44,730 bases of DNA from Snuella sedimenti (GCF_016428595.1 NZ_JAELVQ010000025.1:1948-46677); one strand, 5' to 3'; numbered from the stretch's first letter, positions 17,915 to 26,712 are shown. Program-made: numbers and translations. Notes: generated by a model from the letters alone, not told the origin.

Positions 17915-18481
17915 TTATTCCTCATTGTATATTTTCAGAAGTTTTTCCTTCTCTTCCTTAATACGCTCCTTACCTCTTTTAATGGCTCCTTCCAAATCAT
18001 TTAATTCTTTTTCCGCCCTTTCAATAACGTCCCGCTTTTCTCTCTCCTGATCTTCTGTTAGGACTCCAGACTCCTTTTCTTTATCGACACGTTTTCTAGC
18101 TTCTTCAATACGCTCTTTTCCTTTTCTAACATCCCGTTCCCTTTGCTCCAAAACCGCAAACTCATCATCCAACTTCTTCTTTGCCTCTGCTGCTCGTGCC
18201 TGACCAAAAGCTCTACCTTTTAATTCCCCCTTATGCTTCCCGTATGCATTACCTTGCCCTTTATTGCCCTTATCTTTAGAAGCCTTATCCTTTTTTTCCG
18301 ATTTAAGACGATCACCAATCCGGTAATTATCTTCTTCCAAGCCCTTTAGCACTTTCTTTTCCTTGTGCTCTTTCTTGTTCTTTTCTTTAATTTCCTTGCT
18401 CTTCCCTTGTGCAATAAGCGTTGACCCACTCAACAGGACCATTACAAAAGCCATAACTACTATATACCTAAATACTTTCAT
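17915..18481 (-). CDS. Secreted Lys/Glu-rich coiled-coil protein
   Basis: A 188-residue protein with a clear signal peptide (~1-25, 'VVMAFVMVLLSGSTLIAQG'). The mature part is extremely rich in Lys, Glu, Asp and Arg. It has a Gly/Lys-rich stretch (~70-95) and a long heptad-like helical segment ('KRGKERIKEEKEKL') to the end. It is likely periplasmic, possibly a chaperone or structural coiled coil, but no family function is recognised. It lies 13 nt downstream of a small lipoprotein gene on the same strand, so the two probably form one envelope operon. Confidence 0.75.
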   Translation of the reverse strand: MKVFRYIVVMAFVMVLLSGSTLIAQGKSKEIKEKNKKEHKEKKVLKGLEEDNYRIGDRLKSEKKDKASKDKGNKGQGNAYGKHKGELKGRAFGQARAAEAKKKLDDEFAVLEQRERDVRKGKERIEEARKRVDKEKESGVLTEDQEREKRDVIERAEKELNDLEGAIKRGKERIKEEKEKLLKIYNEE

Positions 18482-18494
18482 ACCATTATTGTTT

Positions 18495-18698
18495 TTAAAT
18501 ACTATCCAATTCTTTTAATGCACTTTCCATTTCATTAGCTTGTGTATCTACTTCTTCTGAAATGTCATTTACTTGAGATTCAATATTTTCAATTTTACTC
18601 AAGGCTGCTTTGGTTTCTTCTTCCTCCTTTTTGGCATCTCTACAAGCAATAAATGCTAGTAACAAAAACACTAGTAATACCCTAGTTATTAAATTCAT
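18495..18698 (-). CDS. Small coiled-coil lipoprotein
   Basis: A 67-residue protein with a lipoprotein signal ending at a lipobox-like 'AFIAC' (Cys19). An acidic, heptad-patterned helix follows ('ALSKIENIESQVNDISEEV'). Size and design recall Braun-type lipoproteins, but there is no homology I can claim and no C-terminal Lys for wall linkage. It is first in a two-gene unit with the Lys/Glu-rich secreted protein and divergent from pheT. Confidence 0.75.
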   Translation of the reverse strand: MNLITRVLLVFLLLAFIACRDAKKEEEETKAALSKIENIESQVNDISEEVDTQANEMESALKELDSI

Positions 18699-18753
18699 AA
18701 AACCTTAGATTTAAGTTAATAAAGAGATTAATTTACAAATTATATTGCATTGT

Positions 18754-18783
18754 TTGAATGCTTGCTCCAATATTTTATCTTTG
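18754..18783 (+). promoter_or_regulatory. Textbook Bacteroidota promoter for pheT
   Basis: TTG at 18754-18756, a 19-nt spacer, then TATCTTTG at 18776-18783, an exact match to TTG-N19-TAnnTTTG. The pheT ATG lies 23 nt beyond, giving a leader of roughly 15-20 nt with no Shine-Dalgarno sequence. Confidence 0.8.
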
Positions 18784-18806
18784 CACACTTAAATAGCAGA
18801 TCATTT

Positions 18807-21233
18807 ATGAAGATTTCATACAATTGGTTAAAACAATTTATTAAAACAGATTGGAAACCTGAAGCAACTGGTGAACTACTTACAGATTTAGGTCTTGAAG
18901 TAGAGGGTATTGAACCCTACCAGTCTGTAAAAGGAGGACTCGAAGGCGTTATTGTTGGAGAAGTACTAAGTTGTACAAAGCACCCCAACGCAGATAAGCT
19001 TAAAGTAACAACCGTTAATATTGGCGGTGAATCCCCAATTCAAATAGTTTGTGGAGCTCCCAACGTTGCAGCAGGGCAAAAAGTACCTGTTGCCACCATT
19101 GGAACAACACTGTATAGCGAAACAGGAGAAGCTTGGGTTATTAAAAAAGGAAAGATTCGAGGCGAAGAAAGTTATGGAATGATTTGTGCCGAAGATGAAC
19201 TGGGTTTAGGGAAATCTCATGATGGCATTATGGTTCTGGAAGACAGCGTTAAAGTTGGAACGCCTGCTGCCGATATTTTTGAAATTGAAAATGACCATGT
19301 TTTTGAAATTGGCCTGACACCAAACAGAGCTGATGCCATGAGTCATTATGGAACTGCTCGTGACTTAAAAGCAGGCTTTGCACAAAAAGAAATAAATTTA
19401 GAACTCATAACGCCATCGGTTAGTGCCTTTCATGTTGACAATCGCACATTAAAAATTGACATTGATGTTAAAAACAAAGACCTGGCTCCGCGGTATTGCG
19501 GACTCACTATTTCGGGAATAAAAGTCCAGACCTCTCCCACCTGGTTACAACACCGGTTAAAAGCTATTGGATTAAGCCCTATTAATAACATTGTCGATGT
19601 TACCAATTATGTACTTCACGAACTAGGCCAGCCCCTACATGCATTTGATGCTACTAAAATTGCAGGAAACAAAATTGAGGTAAAAACTCTCGATGCCGGA
19701 ACCAAGTTTGAAACCTTAGATGGTGTTACACGAGAGCTTCATGAAGACGATTTGATGATTTGCGACGCCGAAAAACCTATGTGCATTGCCGGTGTTTTTG
19801 GAGGTATGCACTCTGGGGTAACCGAAACAACTACAAGTATCTTCTTGGAAAGCGCTTACTTTAACCCAGTAAGCATTCGTAAATCGGCTAAACGCCATGG
19901 CTTAAATACAGATGCCTCTTTTAGATTTGAACGTGGTATCGATCCTAATATTACCGAATATGCCCTAAAACGTGCTGCCTTACTAATTCAAGAAATTGCT
20001 GGAGGAGAAATTACAAGCGACATTATTGACTTTTACCCCAAGAAAATTGAAGACTTTCAGGTTCGTTTAAGTTTTGAAAATGCTAAAAAATTAATTGGTG
20101 AAGAGATTCCGAAGGAAACTATTAAACGCATTCTTACTTCTTTAGATATTAAAGTTAATAATGTTACCGAAACCGGTCTAGGCTTAACAGTTCCTGCCTA
20201 TAGAAATGATGTACAGAGAGAAGCCGATGTTATTGAAGAAATCCTACGTGTTTACGGTTATAACAATATTAAAACTACCGAAAAACTAAACGCTTCTATT
20301 TCTAGTACTTCACGTTTTGACGATCATAGAATCCAAAACGTAGCTGGCAATCAATTGGCGTCTCAAGGCTATTTTGAGATCATGGCCAACTCGCTAACAA
20401 CACCTAACTATATTGCACTTAGTGAACAACTGAAGGAAGAACACAACATAACCATGCTCAACCCGTTAAGTAATGATTTATCTGTTTTAAGACAATCATT
20501 ACTGTTTTCTGGATTGGAAGCGGTATCCTATAACATTAATAGAAAAAGGCAAGATCTTAAATTTTTTGAATTTGGTAAAACGTACCATCAATTTAACGAA
20601 CAGAGAGAGGAACACAAGCACCTAACACTGATCACAACTGGAAATAGCACACCCGAACACTGGCATGGCGTTAGTGCTAAAAGCGATTTCTTTTTTATGA
20701 AAGGAAGCATCACTGCCGTTTTGGAACGTTTGGGAATTACACGATATAATGAAAAACCTGTCCAAAATGATGTTTTTAGCGAAGGACTTTCATTAAACTT
20801 TGGGAAAACTAACATTGTAGAGTTCGGCATATTGAAAAAAAGCATTCTTAAACATTTCGATATTTCTCAAGAGGTGTTCTTTGCAGATTTTAAATGGGAG
20901 GCTATACTCGATTTGGTAAAGCATAATAAAATTATTTACAAAGACATACCTAAGTACCCCGAAGTACGTCGTGACTTTGCATTACTTTTAGATGAGGCCG
21001 TTACATTTGAATCGATACATAAAATTGCTAAACAAACTGAAAAGCAGTTGCTTAAAAAAGTGAATTTGTTTGATGTATACCAAGGCAAAAACCTTCCAAA
21101 AGGAAAAAAAAGCTACGCCATTAGCTTTACCCTTCAAGACGACAACAAAACACTTACCGATAAGCAAATAGACAAAATTATGAACAAGCTACAATCGAAC
21201 TTCGAAAAACAATTGGGTGCCGAATTAAGGTAA
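18807..21233 (+). CDS. pheT: Phenylalanine-tRNA ligase beta subunit
   Basis: An 808-residue beta subunit of the alpha2-beta2 enzyme that charges tRNA(Phe). It contains the N-terminal EMAP/tRNA-binding domain (~40-150; 'HPNADKLKVTTVNIG'), the B3/B4 editing domain (~210-385), the B5 domain (~400-475), the catalytic-like core, and the C-terminal FDX-ACB anticodon-binding domain (~715-808; 'PKYPEVRRDFALLLDE'). The ATG at 18807 gives the standard 'MKISYNWLKQF' start. A TTG 19 codons upstream (18750) overlaps the promoter and is rejected. pheS is not in the window, so the subunits are encoded apart, which is common in this group. Confidence 0.97.
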   Translation: MKISYNWLKQFIKTDWKPEATGELLTDLGLEVEGIEPYQSVKGGLEGVIVGEVLSCTKHPNADKLKVTTVNIGGESPIQIVCGAPNVAAGQKVPVATIGTTLYSETGEAWVIKKGKIRGEESYGMICAEDELGLGKSHDGIMVLEDSVKVGTPAADIFEIENDHVFEIGLTPNRADAMSHYGTARDLKAGFAQKEINLELITPSVSAFHVDNRTLKIDIDVKNKDLAPRYCGLTISGIKVQTSPTWLQHRLKAIGLSPINNIVDVTNYVLHELGQPLHAFDATKIAGNKIEVKTLDAGTKFETLDGVTRELHEDDLMICDAEKPMCIAGVFGGMHSGVTETTTSIFLESAYFNPVSIRKSAKRHGLNTDASFRFERGIDPNITEYALKRAALLIQEIAGGEITSDIIDFYPKKIEDFQVRLSFENAKKLIGEEIPKETIKRILTSLDIKVNNVTETGLGLTVPAYRNDVQREADVIEEILRVYGYNNIKTTEKLNASISSTSRFDDHRIQNVAGNQLASQGYFEIMANSLTTPNYIALSEQLKEEHNITMLNPLSNDLSVLRQSLLFSGLEAVSYNINRKRQDLKFFEFGKTYHQFNEQREEHKHLTLITTGNSTPEHWHGVSAKSDFFFMKGSITAVLERLGITRYNEKPVQNDVFSEGLSLNFGKTNIVEFGILKKSILKHFDISQEVFFADFKWEAILDLVKHNKIIYKDIPKYPEVRRDFALLLDEAVTFESIHKIAKQTEKQLLKKVNLFDVYQGKNLPKGKKSYAISFTLQDDNKTLTDKQIDKIMNKLQSNFEKQLGAELR

Positions 21234-21260
21234 GCTTATAAAACATAATATTTTGTAATA

Positions 21261-21286
21261 AAAGTCAGCTTAAAGCTGACTTTTTT
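21261..21286 (+). terminator. Rho-independent terminator of pheT
   Basis: AAAGTCAGCT (21261-21270) and AGCTGACTTT (21274-21283) form a perfect 10-bp stem with a 3-nt loop, followed by further Ts. It lies 27 nt after the pheT stop. Confidence 0.88.
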
Positions 21287-21332
21287 ATTTAAAAAATTGT
21301 ATATTTAATAGAAACTCAAAACTTACTAAGAG

Positions 21333-21572
21333 ATGAAAGACTCCAATTATATAAAAATATATACTGGCGACTTTATAATTGTCCAGCGTATTGTTACAGA
21401 GCTTGAAGCTATTGACATTAACCCTATTGTTAAAGACCAAACGGAATCGGCTCGATTAGCTGGTTTTGGAGGTGGTATTGTTCCTGGCTTTCAGGAAATA
21501 TTTGTCAATAAAGACGAGCTTGATACAGCCGTCTCTGTTGTACAGAGTATCACTTCTGAACTAGGCAGTTAA
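21333..21572 (+). CDS. DUF2007 family protein
   Basis: A 79-residue cytoplasmic protein with the ferredoxin-like fold pattern of DUF2007, sometimes named 'putative signal transducing protein'. It opens 'YIKIYTGDFIIVQRIVTELE', which covers the N-terminal strand and helix. It then has 'FGGGIVPGFQEIFVNKDELD', the conserved glycine-rich stretch followed by the strand leading into the final helix. The molecular role is unknown. It stands alone between two terminators. Confidence 0.78.
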   Translation: MKDSNYIKIYTGDFIIVQRIVTELEAIDINPIVKDQTESARLAGFGGGIVPGFQEIFVNKDELDTAVSVVQSITSELGS

Positions 21573-21593
21573 TGCCTTTAGGGATATCTAACA

Positions 21594-21646
21594 AAAATTC
21601 CTTTAAATCAATTACCGCTTTGGGGTTGCTGATTTAAAGGAATTTT
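21594..21646. terminator. Long bidirectional terminator between converging genes
   Basis: A perfect 17-bp inverted repeat (21594-21610 with 21630-21646; arm AAAATTCCTTTAAATCA) has a 19-nt loop. The arms start with AAAA and end with TTTT, so either strand gives a hairpin followed by Us. It serves the DUF2007 gene (+) and the PHP-ACT gene (-). A second small inverted pair, ATTGGTC/GACCAAT (21650-21669), follows. Confidence 0.8.
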
Positions 21647-21673
21647 CTGATTGGTCAGTAACGACCAATACAA

Positions 21674-23365
21674 TTACATACTGTGAAACTCAATTAAATT
21701 GGCCTCATAATATTGTTCTCCTAATTTAGACAACAAGTCTTTAATTACATTACTATCACCATCTATAGCTACAGCCGAATATCCTATATTGTTCAACCTT
21801 CCTAACCTAAGATCAATAATATTAATATGTTTTGAAGCCAAAGCAGACAATAATATTAGTAAAACTCCAGGTGCATTATGGTGTTTGGTAAGAATGACTT
21901 TATCGCTCAATACCAAATTTAAATCCACACCATCCATTTCCAATAAATAGACGCCTTCTCTATGGTAATTAGGCAACTCTGCATTTTCCTTGTAAATTAA
22001 TTTACTAAAAAGCCCGCCATCTGTACCATTAGCAAAGTCTATGGCACTTTTTACTTTTTCTTTATCCCCCCCTTCAATAGATATAAATGCTACAGCTGTT
22101 CCATCATTATTTGACTTTAACCGTGCTGTTTCAACATTTATTCCCTCGGAAGCCAAAGTATTGAATAGTGATGATATTACACCTGGCTTATCTAAATGTT
22201 CTGAAAATAATCCATTTACTTTATCCCCAGAGTTCTTGGGAATCTCATTGGTAACTGTAATTGACTTTCCCCATTTTCTAATTCGGATGGCATTGTAATC
22301 CCCCATACCCGTAGCATTCCTGTATATGTCTACAAACTCTGAAAAGGATCCTCCAAAAGAAAAATCGGGAATAATTCTTCTTTGGTCATTGTCCAATCGC
22401 TGATTTAACAACTCAATACCTTTATTTAAAACGGTGTATTTAACCTTTAGCTCATGATCATCGAAAATAGTACGGTTTTCTGGGATTAATTTTGAATAGC
22501 TCACATAACTTTCATAACCAGCCTCCTGAATGTATTCCAGACTTTCTTTAAAATTAAGCCCATAATACCTTACATGGTGCGTGTCCGTCCCAACACACAC
22601 CGGGATTTGAAGTTCATTGGCCCTTCTTAAAATATTTTGTGTAGGATAAACTCCAACACCTTTAAACTTACCGGCCATGTTAACATCCAATGATAGATTA
22701 CGATCGGCTATAAGCTCTAAAAGTGTTCTAAATTTATTGGCTAAGGGGTGCGAACTGGTTTCAAAATTCACCAAAGCCTCTGGCATATCAACATTTAATT
22801 TAGGCAAATCTATATGTCCGATTATTTGAATCATATCTCCAAAACACTCAATCATCTGGATCATTTCATTAAAATAACCATCCCAATAAGCTTCTAGACT
22901 ACCTCTCATTTTTAACAATTCAAGAGCTTCTTCCTTACTACCATCATATGGCAATCCTTCGGGAGCAAAATGAACCGAACCAATAACATAATCGGCTTCT
23001 TCTGCTTGAAATATTTTTGATCGACTCCATTGCAATCCCAAATCTGGCCCCATCCATTCCAACTCTACACCATACTTAATATTGATGCGGCCTTCATATT
23101 TTTCACGTAAGTTCGCTATACGCTTAGGGTAATTTAAATAGGATCTGTTACCTCGAATAAATTTTACATTGGTATCTCTTTCTGCCACATAGCGAAAACT
23201 CGTTAAACGGGGCGAATGAATTATAAAGGCAATACTTGGATGGTTTGCCTCAATAGCTTTATCTATAATATCCTCTAGCTTATCAATACCGTGTTTTACA
23301 TGATCTTGTTCTGTCCCTGCATGAATACCATGGGTTTCCCAAATAAATTCGTTAAGCTTTCTCAT
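21674..23365 (-). CDS. PHP-domain phosphoesterase fused to two ACT domains
   Basis: A 563-residue fusion. Residues ~10-290 are a PHP metallophosphoesterase domain related to HisK-type histidinol phosphatase. Metal-ligand candidates are His12 and His15 in 'HGIH', 'IIHSP', 'GVELEW', 'GSVHF', 'GHIDLPK' and 'GTDTHH'. The first motif is HxxH rather than the usual HxH. After a linker come two ACT modules (~392-455 'DKPGVISSLFNTLASEGINV'; ~490-562 'NAPGVLLILLSALASKHINI'), which resemble the regulatory ACT of phosphoglycerate dehydrogenase. ACT domains usually bind amino acids, so an amino-acid-controlled phosphatase is inferred. The ATG at 23365 is preferred over the TTG one codon earlier. The gene stands alone, with no his or ser genes nearby. 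Confidence 0.82.
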   Translation of the reverse strand: MRKLNEFIWETHGIHAGTEQDHVKHGIDKLEDIIDKAIEANHPSIAFIIHSPRLTSFRYVAERDTNVKFIRGNRSYLNYPKRIANLREKYEGRINIKYGVELEWMGPDLGLQWSRSKIFQAEEADYVIGSVHFAPEGLPYDGSKEEALELLKMRGSLEAYWDGYFNEMIQMIECFGDMIQIIGHIDLPKLNVDMPEALVNFETSSHPLANKFRTLLELIADRNLSLDVNMAGKFKGVGVYPTQNILRRANELQIPVCVGTDTHHVRYYGLNFKESLEYIQEAGYESYVSYSKLIPENRTIFDDHELKVKYTVLNKGIELLNQRLDNDQRRIIPDFSFGGSFSEFVDIYRNATGMGDYNAIRIRKWGKSITVTNEIPKNSGDKVNGLFSEHLDKPGVISSLFNTLASEGINVETARLKSNNDGTAVAFISIEGGDKEKVKSAIDFANGTDGGLFSKLIYKENAELPNYHREGVYLLEMDGVDLNLVLSDKVILTKHHNAPGVLLILLSALASKHINIIDLRLGRLNNIGYSAVAIDGDSNVIKDLLSKLGEQYYEANLIEFHSM

Positions 23366-23400
23366 CAATCTATGTGCTTTAAATTATGCTTTTAGTACTT

Positions 23401-23408
23401 CAAATTTA
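23401..23408 (-). promoter_or_regulatory. Possible -7 element of the PHP-ACT gene
   Basis: On the minus strand this reads TAAATTTG, a match to TAnnTTTG, 35 nt before the ATG. No TTG at -33 spacing was found. Confidence 0.35.
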
Positions 23409-23562
23409 ACCATTGCTATATAATTATCGAGGGTAATTTTGTTTGTTTTCAATATATTTCAAAAAGCTCCATTTATTACTTTATAAAATCCCCTAAATAA
23501 GTACAAATATTATCAATTCAATAAATTTAAAAGGAAAACTTATTAAACATCCTGCCCAGAAA

Positions 23563-23728
23563 TTAAACTCATCTTAACTTTTCTGATTGAAGTGAAAATT
23601 AGCTATTTTGAACTTAATGGAAAGCATTTTTAAGTTGCATAGCAGGGCTACGGAATGAGAAAATGACGAAAAGCAGGCTCAAAAGAGCAATTTTTTAACC
23701 AATTGGAAAAAGTCAAGATGAGTTCATT
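23563..23728. repeat. MITE-like element with imperfect terminal inverted repeats
   Basis: A ~165-bp unit without coding capacity. The left end reads AACTCATCTTAACTTTTCTG. The right end, reverse-complemented, reads AACTCATCTTGACTTTTTCC, so the two termini are inverted repeats with few mismatches. Its right 41 bp occur again, perfectly inverted, at 15467-15507. This is the pattern of a non-autonomous transposon or an intergenic repeat family. No matching transposase is in the window. Confidence 0.6.
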
Positions 23729-23999
23729 ATATATTCTTATTTAAAATGCAAATGCATAACCAGTCTCTTTGAAAACCTTAATTTAGTTCATGCTAATAGG
23801 CACAAACCTTCCTTATTACATTCTTTAAATAGAAACACTTCTAATAGTCGACAAATTTTCACAAGAGGTCAGTCTATTCAATTATCTCACTCTCTTACAT
23901 CACCTACCAAGGGCTTTTAGGTTTGTTATTAAAACAAAACCATATTAAACTTTAAATTGAAAATCTAATTATATTTATAGAAAAATAGAACGGAACTTT

Positions 24000-25043
24000 A
24001 TGCGACCAATCAATACAGCCTTATGCTCTTATGGCATGAGCGGAAAGGTGTTTCATGCACCATTTATTTCGGTAAATCCCAATTTTAATTTGTATGGTGT
24101 TTTTGAGAGAACAAAAAACTTGGCACAAGAACGCTATCCAAACGTAAAAACATTCCGCTCTTTAGAAGAGATATTAGCCGATGAAGCCATTGAACTTGTC
24201 GTAGTTAACACACCTAATATTACACATTATGAGTTTTCTAAAATGGTTATTAACGCAGGGAAGCACCTAATCGTTGAAAAACCATTTACAACAACCGTTG
24301 CAGAAGCTGAAGAATTAATACGATTATCTAAAGACAAAAATGTTATTATCTCTATATACCATAATAGACGTTATGACAGTGATTTTAAAACAGTGCAAAA
24401 AATATTAAATGAAGGCTCCTTAGGAGATATTGTTGAAGCCGAGTTTCATTACGATCGATATAACCCAGGACTTAGCTACAAAACGCATAAAGAAGTTTCA
24501 ACTGCTGGTGTTGGGAGCTTATACGATTTAGGATCACATTTAATTGATCAGGCCATACAGTTTTTTGGGTTACCTAAAGCCGTGCAAGCAGATTTAGACG
24601 CTCACAGACCGAATTCAAAAGTTAGTGATTATTTCGATTTAAAACTATTTTATCCATCGCATCGAGTTATATTGAAATCAAGTTATTACGTAAGAGAACC
24701 GCTCCCCGGAAATATTTTACACGGAAAAAAAGGCTCTTTTATAAAATCTAAAGCAGACATCCAGGAAACGGAGCTCATTGCGGGAAAAATGCCTGGAACA
24801 GCAAGTTGGGGCATTGTACCGGATGAAGAGAAAGGGCTACTGCACACCGAAAAGGACGGAAAGGTTATTAAAGAGCATATTACAACTTCTAGAGGTGACT
24901 ATATGGCCTATTATGATGCCATGTATGAATCTATAAGAAACAACAAGCCTGTTCCCGTAACAGCTACAGAAGGCATGTTGGTTATAAAAGTTATTGAAGC
25001 AGCCCTAAAAAGCAACAATGAAAAAAGGTTGGTTAATTTATAA
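24000..25043 (+). CDS. Gfo/Idh/MocA family oxidoreductase
   Basis: A 347-residue NAD(P)-dependent oxidoreductase. The N-terminal Rossmann fold has the loop 'GMSGKVFHAPF' (13-23) in place of the plain GxGxxG, as in YceM/YdgJ-like members. 'VVVNTPNITHYE' and the hallmark 'EKPF' follow (~98-101). The C-terminal alpha/beta domain holds 'DLGSHLIDQAIQFFG', the likely catalytic helix. Substrates in this family are sugars or inositols, and the exact one cannot be told. Its stop overlaps the stop of the converging ClC gene. Confidence 0.9.
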   Translation: MRPINTALCSYGMSGKVFHAPFISVNPNFNLYGVFERTKNLAQERYPNVKTFRSLEEILADEAIELVVVNTPNITHYEFSKMVINAGKHLIVEKPFTTTVAEAEELIRLSKDKNVIISIYHNRRYDSDFKTVQKILNEGSLGDIVEAEFHYDRYNPGLSYKTHKEVSTAGVGSLYDLGSHLIDQAIQFFGLPKAVQADLDAHRPNSKVSDYFDLKLFYPSHRVILKSSYYVREPLPGNILHGKKGSFIKSKADIQETELIAGKMPGTASWGIVPDEEKGLLHTEKDGKVIKEHITTSRGDYMAYYDAMYESIRNNKPVPVTATEGMLVIKVIEAALKSNNEKRLVNL

Positions 25044-26354
25044 CCGCTCTCCTTTATTGTTACGCTTGTTTTTAATATCAGAAAGCGACATCCCTTTTTC
25101 GCGCATATAAATAGTGTGCTTTGGACTTCCTATAATTTGGGAGGAATACACACCCGAATGCCCCGAAAACAGATACGCCGTACTACAAGCTAAAGCTATA
25201 AAAACCCCAGATTCGATACCAAAAAGTTCAATCCCCATAATAGTACAGGCAATGGGTGTATTGGTAGCTCCTGCAAAAACAGCCACAAACCCCATACCTG
25301 CTAACAGGCCCATTGGCAAAGGAATAAACCAGATTAACACATTCCCTAAAGTCGCTCCAATAAAAAACAAAGGTGTTACTTCTCCCCCCTTAAAACCGGC
25401 TCCCAAGGTAAATGATGTAAATAAAATTTTTAAAATAAAATCATAAGAATTCAACTGCTCATTAAAAGCATCTAAAATAGTTGGAATTCCCAATCCTATA
25501 TACTTTGTTGTTCCCATGAGATAAATAACAATAGCCAATACCCCTCCCCCAATAACCGGTCGAAGTGGAGGGTAGTTAATCCGCGTATTAAATAAGTTGC
25601 TCCAAAAATGAGTTGACTTAGAGAACAACATGGCTACAAGCCCAAAAATAATTCCAGCCAACACTGCCCACAAAAGATTTATCGGTGTCATTTTGGCTAC
25701 AGATGCGATATGGTAATGTGTATGCCCTACATCCCAAACACCACAAAAATAGTCTGCCAATACAGCCGCTAAAAAACTCGGAACAACAGCCTCCAACCTT
25801 ATGCGACCTAAAACCATTACCTCAAGTGCAAAAATACCCCCCGCTAAAGGTGTACCAAAAACAGAAGCAAAACCTGCACTTATACCAGCAATTAATATAA
25901 CCCTTCTGTCACGTTTTGAAAGATTAAAAAGCTTTGTAAACCTATCTGCAATAGCACCTCCTACCTGAACGGCAGTCCCCTCACGTCCTGCAGAGCCTCC
26001 AAAAAAATGTGTTAAAATCGTTCCAAAAAGCACTAAGGGCGCCATTCGAAATGGAATAATTTTTTTGGGTGAATGAAATTCCTCAAGCAATAAATTATTT
26101 CCTTTAACAACACTATTACCGTATAAATAATAAGATAACCCAATGATCCCGCCCCCTACTGGCAGTAATGCAATAATCCATAAATGAGATTCTCTCCAAT
26201 TAGTGACCCATTCTAAACTTAAGAGAAAAAAAGCAGATACACTACCAATAATCGCTCCTAAAAGTAAACAAATAAAAATCCATTTTACAAGGTAAAACAA
26301 AGAAGGAATCTGTTCTAATGACAATAAGTAGTTTTTAATTTTAGTTAAATCCAT
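25038..26354 (-). CDS. ClC-type anion channel/antiporter, possibly fluoride-type
   Basis: A 438-residue ClC membrane protein with ten or more hydrophobic helices. The gating-glutamate motif is 'GSAGREGTAVQ'. The usual GSGIP selectivity loop is replaced around 'KGNNLLLEE', and the later GxFxP motif is replaced by 'GGEVTPLFF'. From memory, the GREGT and GGEVTP forms resemble the CLC-F fluoride/proton antiporter branch, so fluoride export is a reasonable alternative to chloride transport. I did not see a fluoride riboswitch upstream. The cytoplasmic CBS domains of some ClCs are absent. Its stop codon and that of the converging oxidoreductase share TTATAA (25038-25043). Confidence 0.88.
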   Translation of the reverse strand: MDLTKIKNYLLSLEQIPSLFYLVKWIFICLLLGAIIGSVSAFFLLSLEWVTNWRESHLWIIALLPVGGGIIGLSYYLYGNSVVKGNNLLLEEFHSPKKIIPFRMAPLVLFGTILTHFFGGSAGREGTAVQVGGAIADRFTKLFNLSKRDRRVILIAGISAGFASVFGTPLAGGIFALEVMVLGRIRLEAVVPSFLAAVLADYFCGVWDVGHTHYHIASVAKMTPINLLWAVLAGIIFGLVAMLFSKSTHFWSNLFNTRINYPPLRPVIGGGVLAIVIYLMGTTKYIGLGIPTILDAFNEQLNSYDFILKILFTSFTLGAGFKGGEVTPLFFIGATLGNVLIWFIPLPMGLLAGMGFVAVFAGATNTPIACTIMGIELFGIESGVFIALACSTAYLFSGHSGVYSSQIIGSPKHTIYMREKGMSLSDIKNKRNNKGERL

Positions 26355-26655
26355 AATGCCCCAAAGCTATTGCTTTACTCTCAAATAAATAGAAGCTTCA
26401 TTCCATGTCTTATTTATACAAGTCAAGCAAATTTAAGTTAAAAACTTTAAAAACGCAGGTTTACTCCTTATTTCTAAAAAGACACACTTTTAAAACCAGA
26501 AATATTACCTGCAAAAGCCAACATATTTAAAACACGTTAAGAACATACCTCTAAAGACCTTTAATCAACAAGATTACAATTTCTTAACATCCCAAAAAAC
26601 AGCTATACCACCAAAAACCAATCTAAGCACATTATCAAAAGTTATTGATTGTTAA
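26355..26655. other. AT-rich gap upstream of the ClC gene
   Basis: No gene, riboswitch or clear -7/-33 pair is visible between the ClC start and the FKBP terminator. The region should contain the ClC promoter, but I cannot place it. Confidence 0.5.
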
Positions 26656-26686
26656 CAAAAAAAGCCTGACCACAGGATCAGACTTC
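26656..26686 (-). terminator. Rho-independent terminator of the FKBP gene
   Basis: On the minus strand AAGTCTGA (26685-26678) pairs with TCAGGCTT (26669-26662) through one G-U wobble around an 8-nt loop, followed by a T run (26662-26656). It begins ~27 nt after the FKBP stop. Confidence 0.82.
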
Positions 26687-26712
26687 TTTATTGGCTATTC
26701 TAAAATAGCTTT

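Larger units (their letters stand above)
23366..23999. other. 634-bp gap without a gene
   Basis: It holds a possible promoter element next to the PHP-ACT gene and a MITE-like element in its middle. The rest, 23409-23562 and 23729-23999, is AT-rich and shows no open reading frame with protein-like composition and no RNA gene that I can recognise. Confidence 0.6.

Noticed and set aside
26355-26655. Fluoride riboswitch in front of the ClC gene
   Set aside because: I searched by eye for the conserved core and pseudoknot partners and did not find them.
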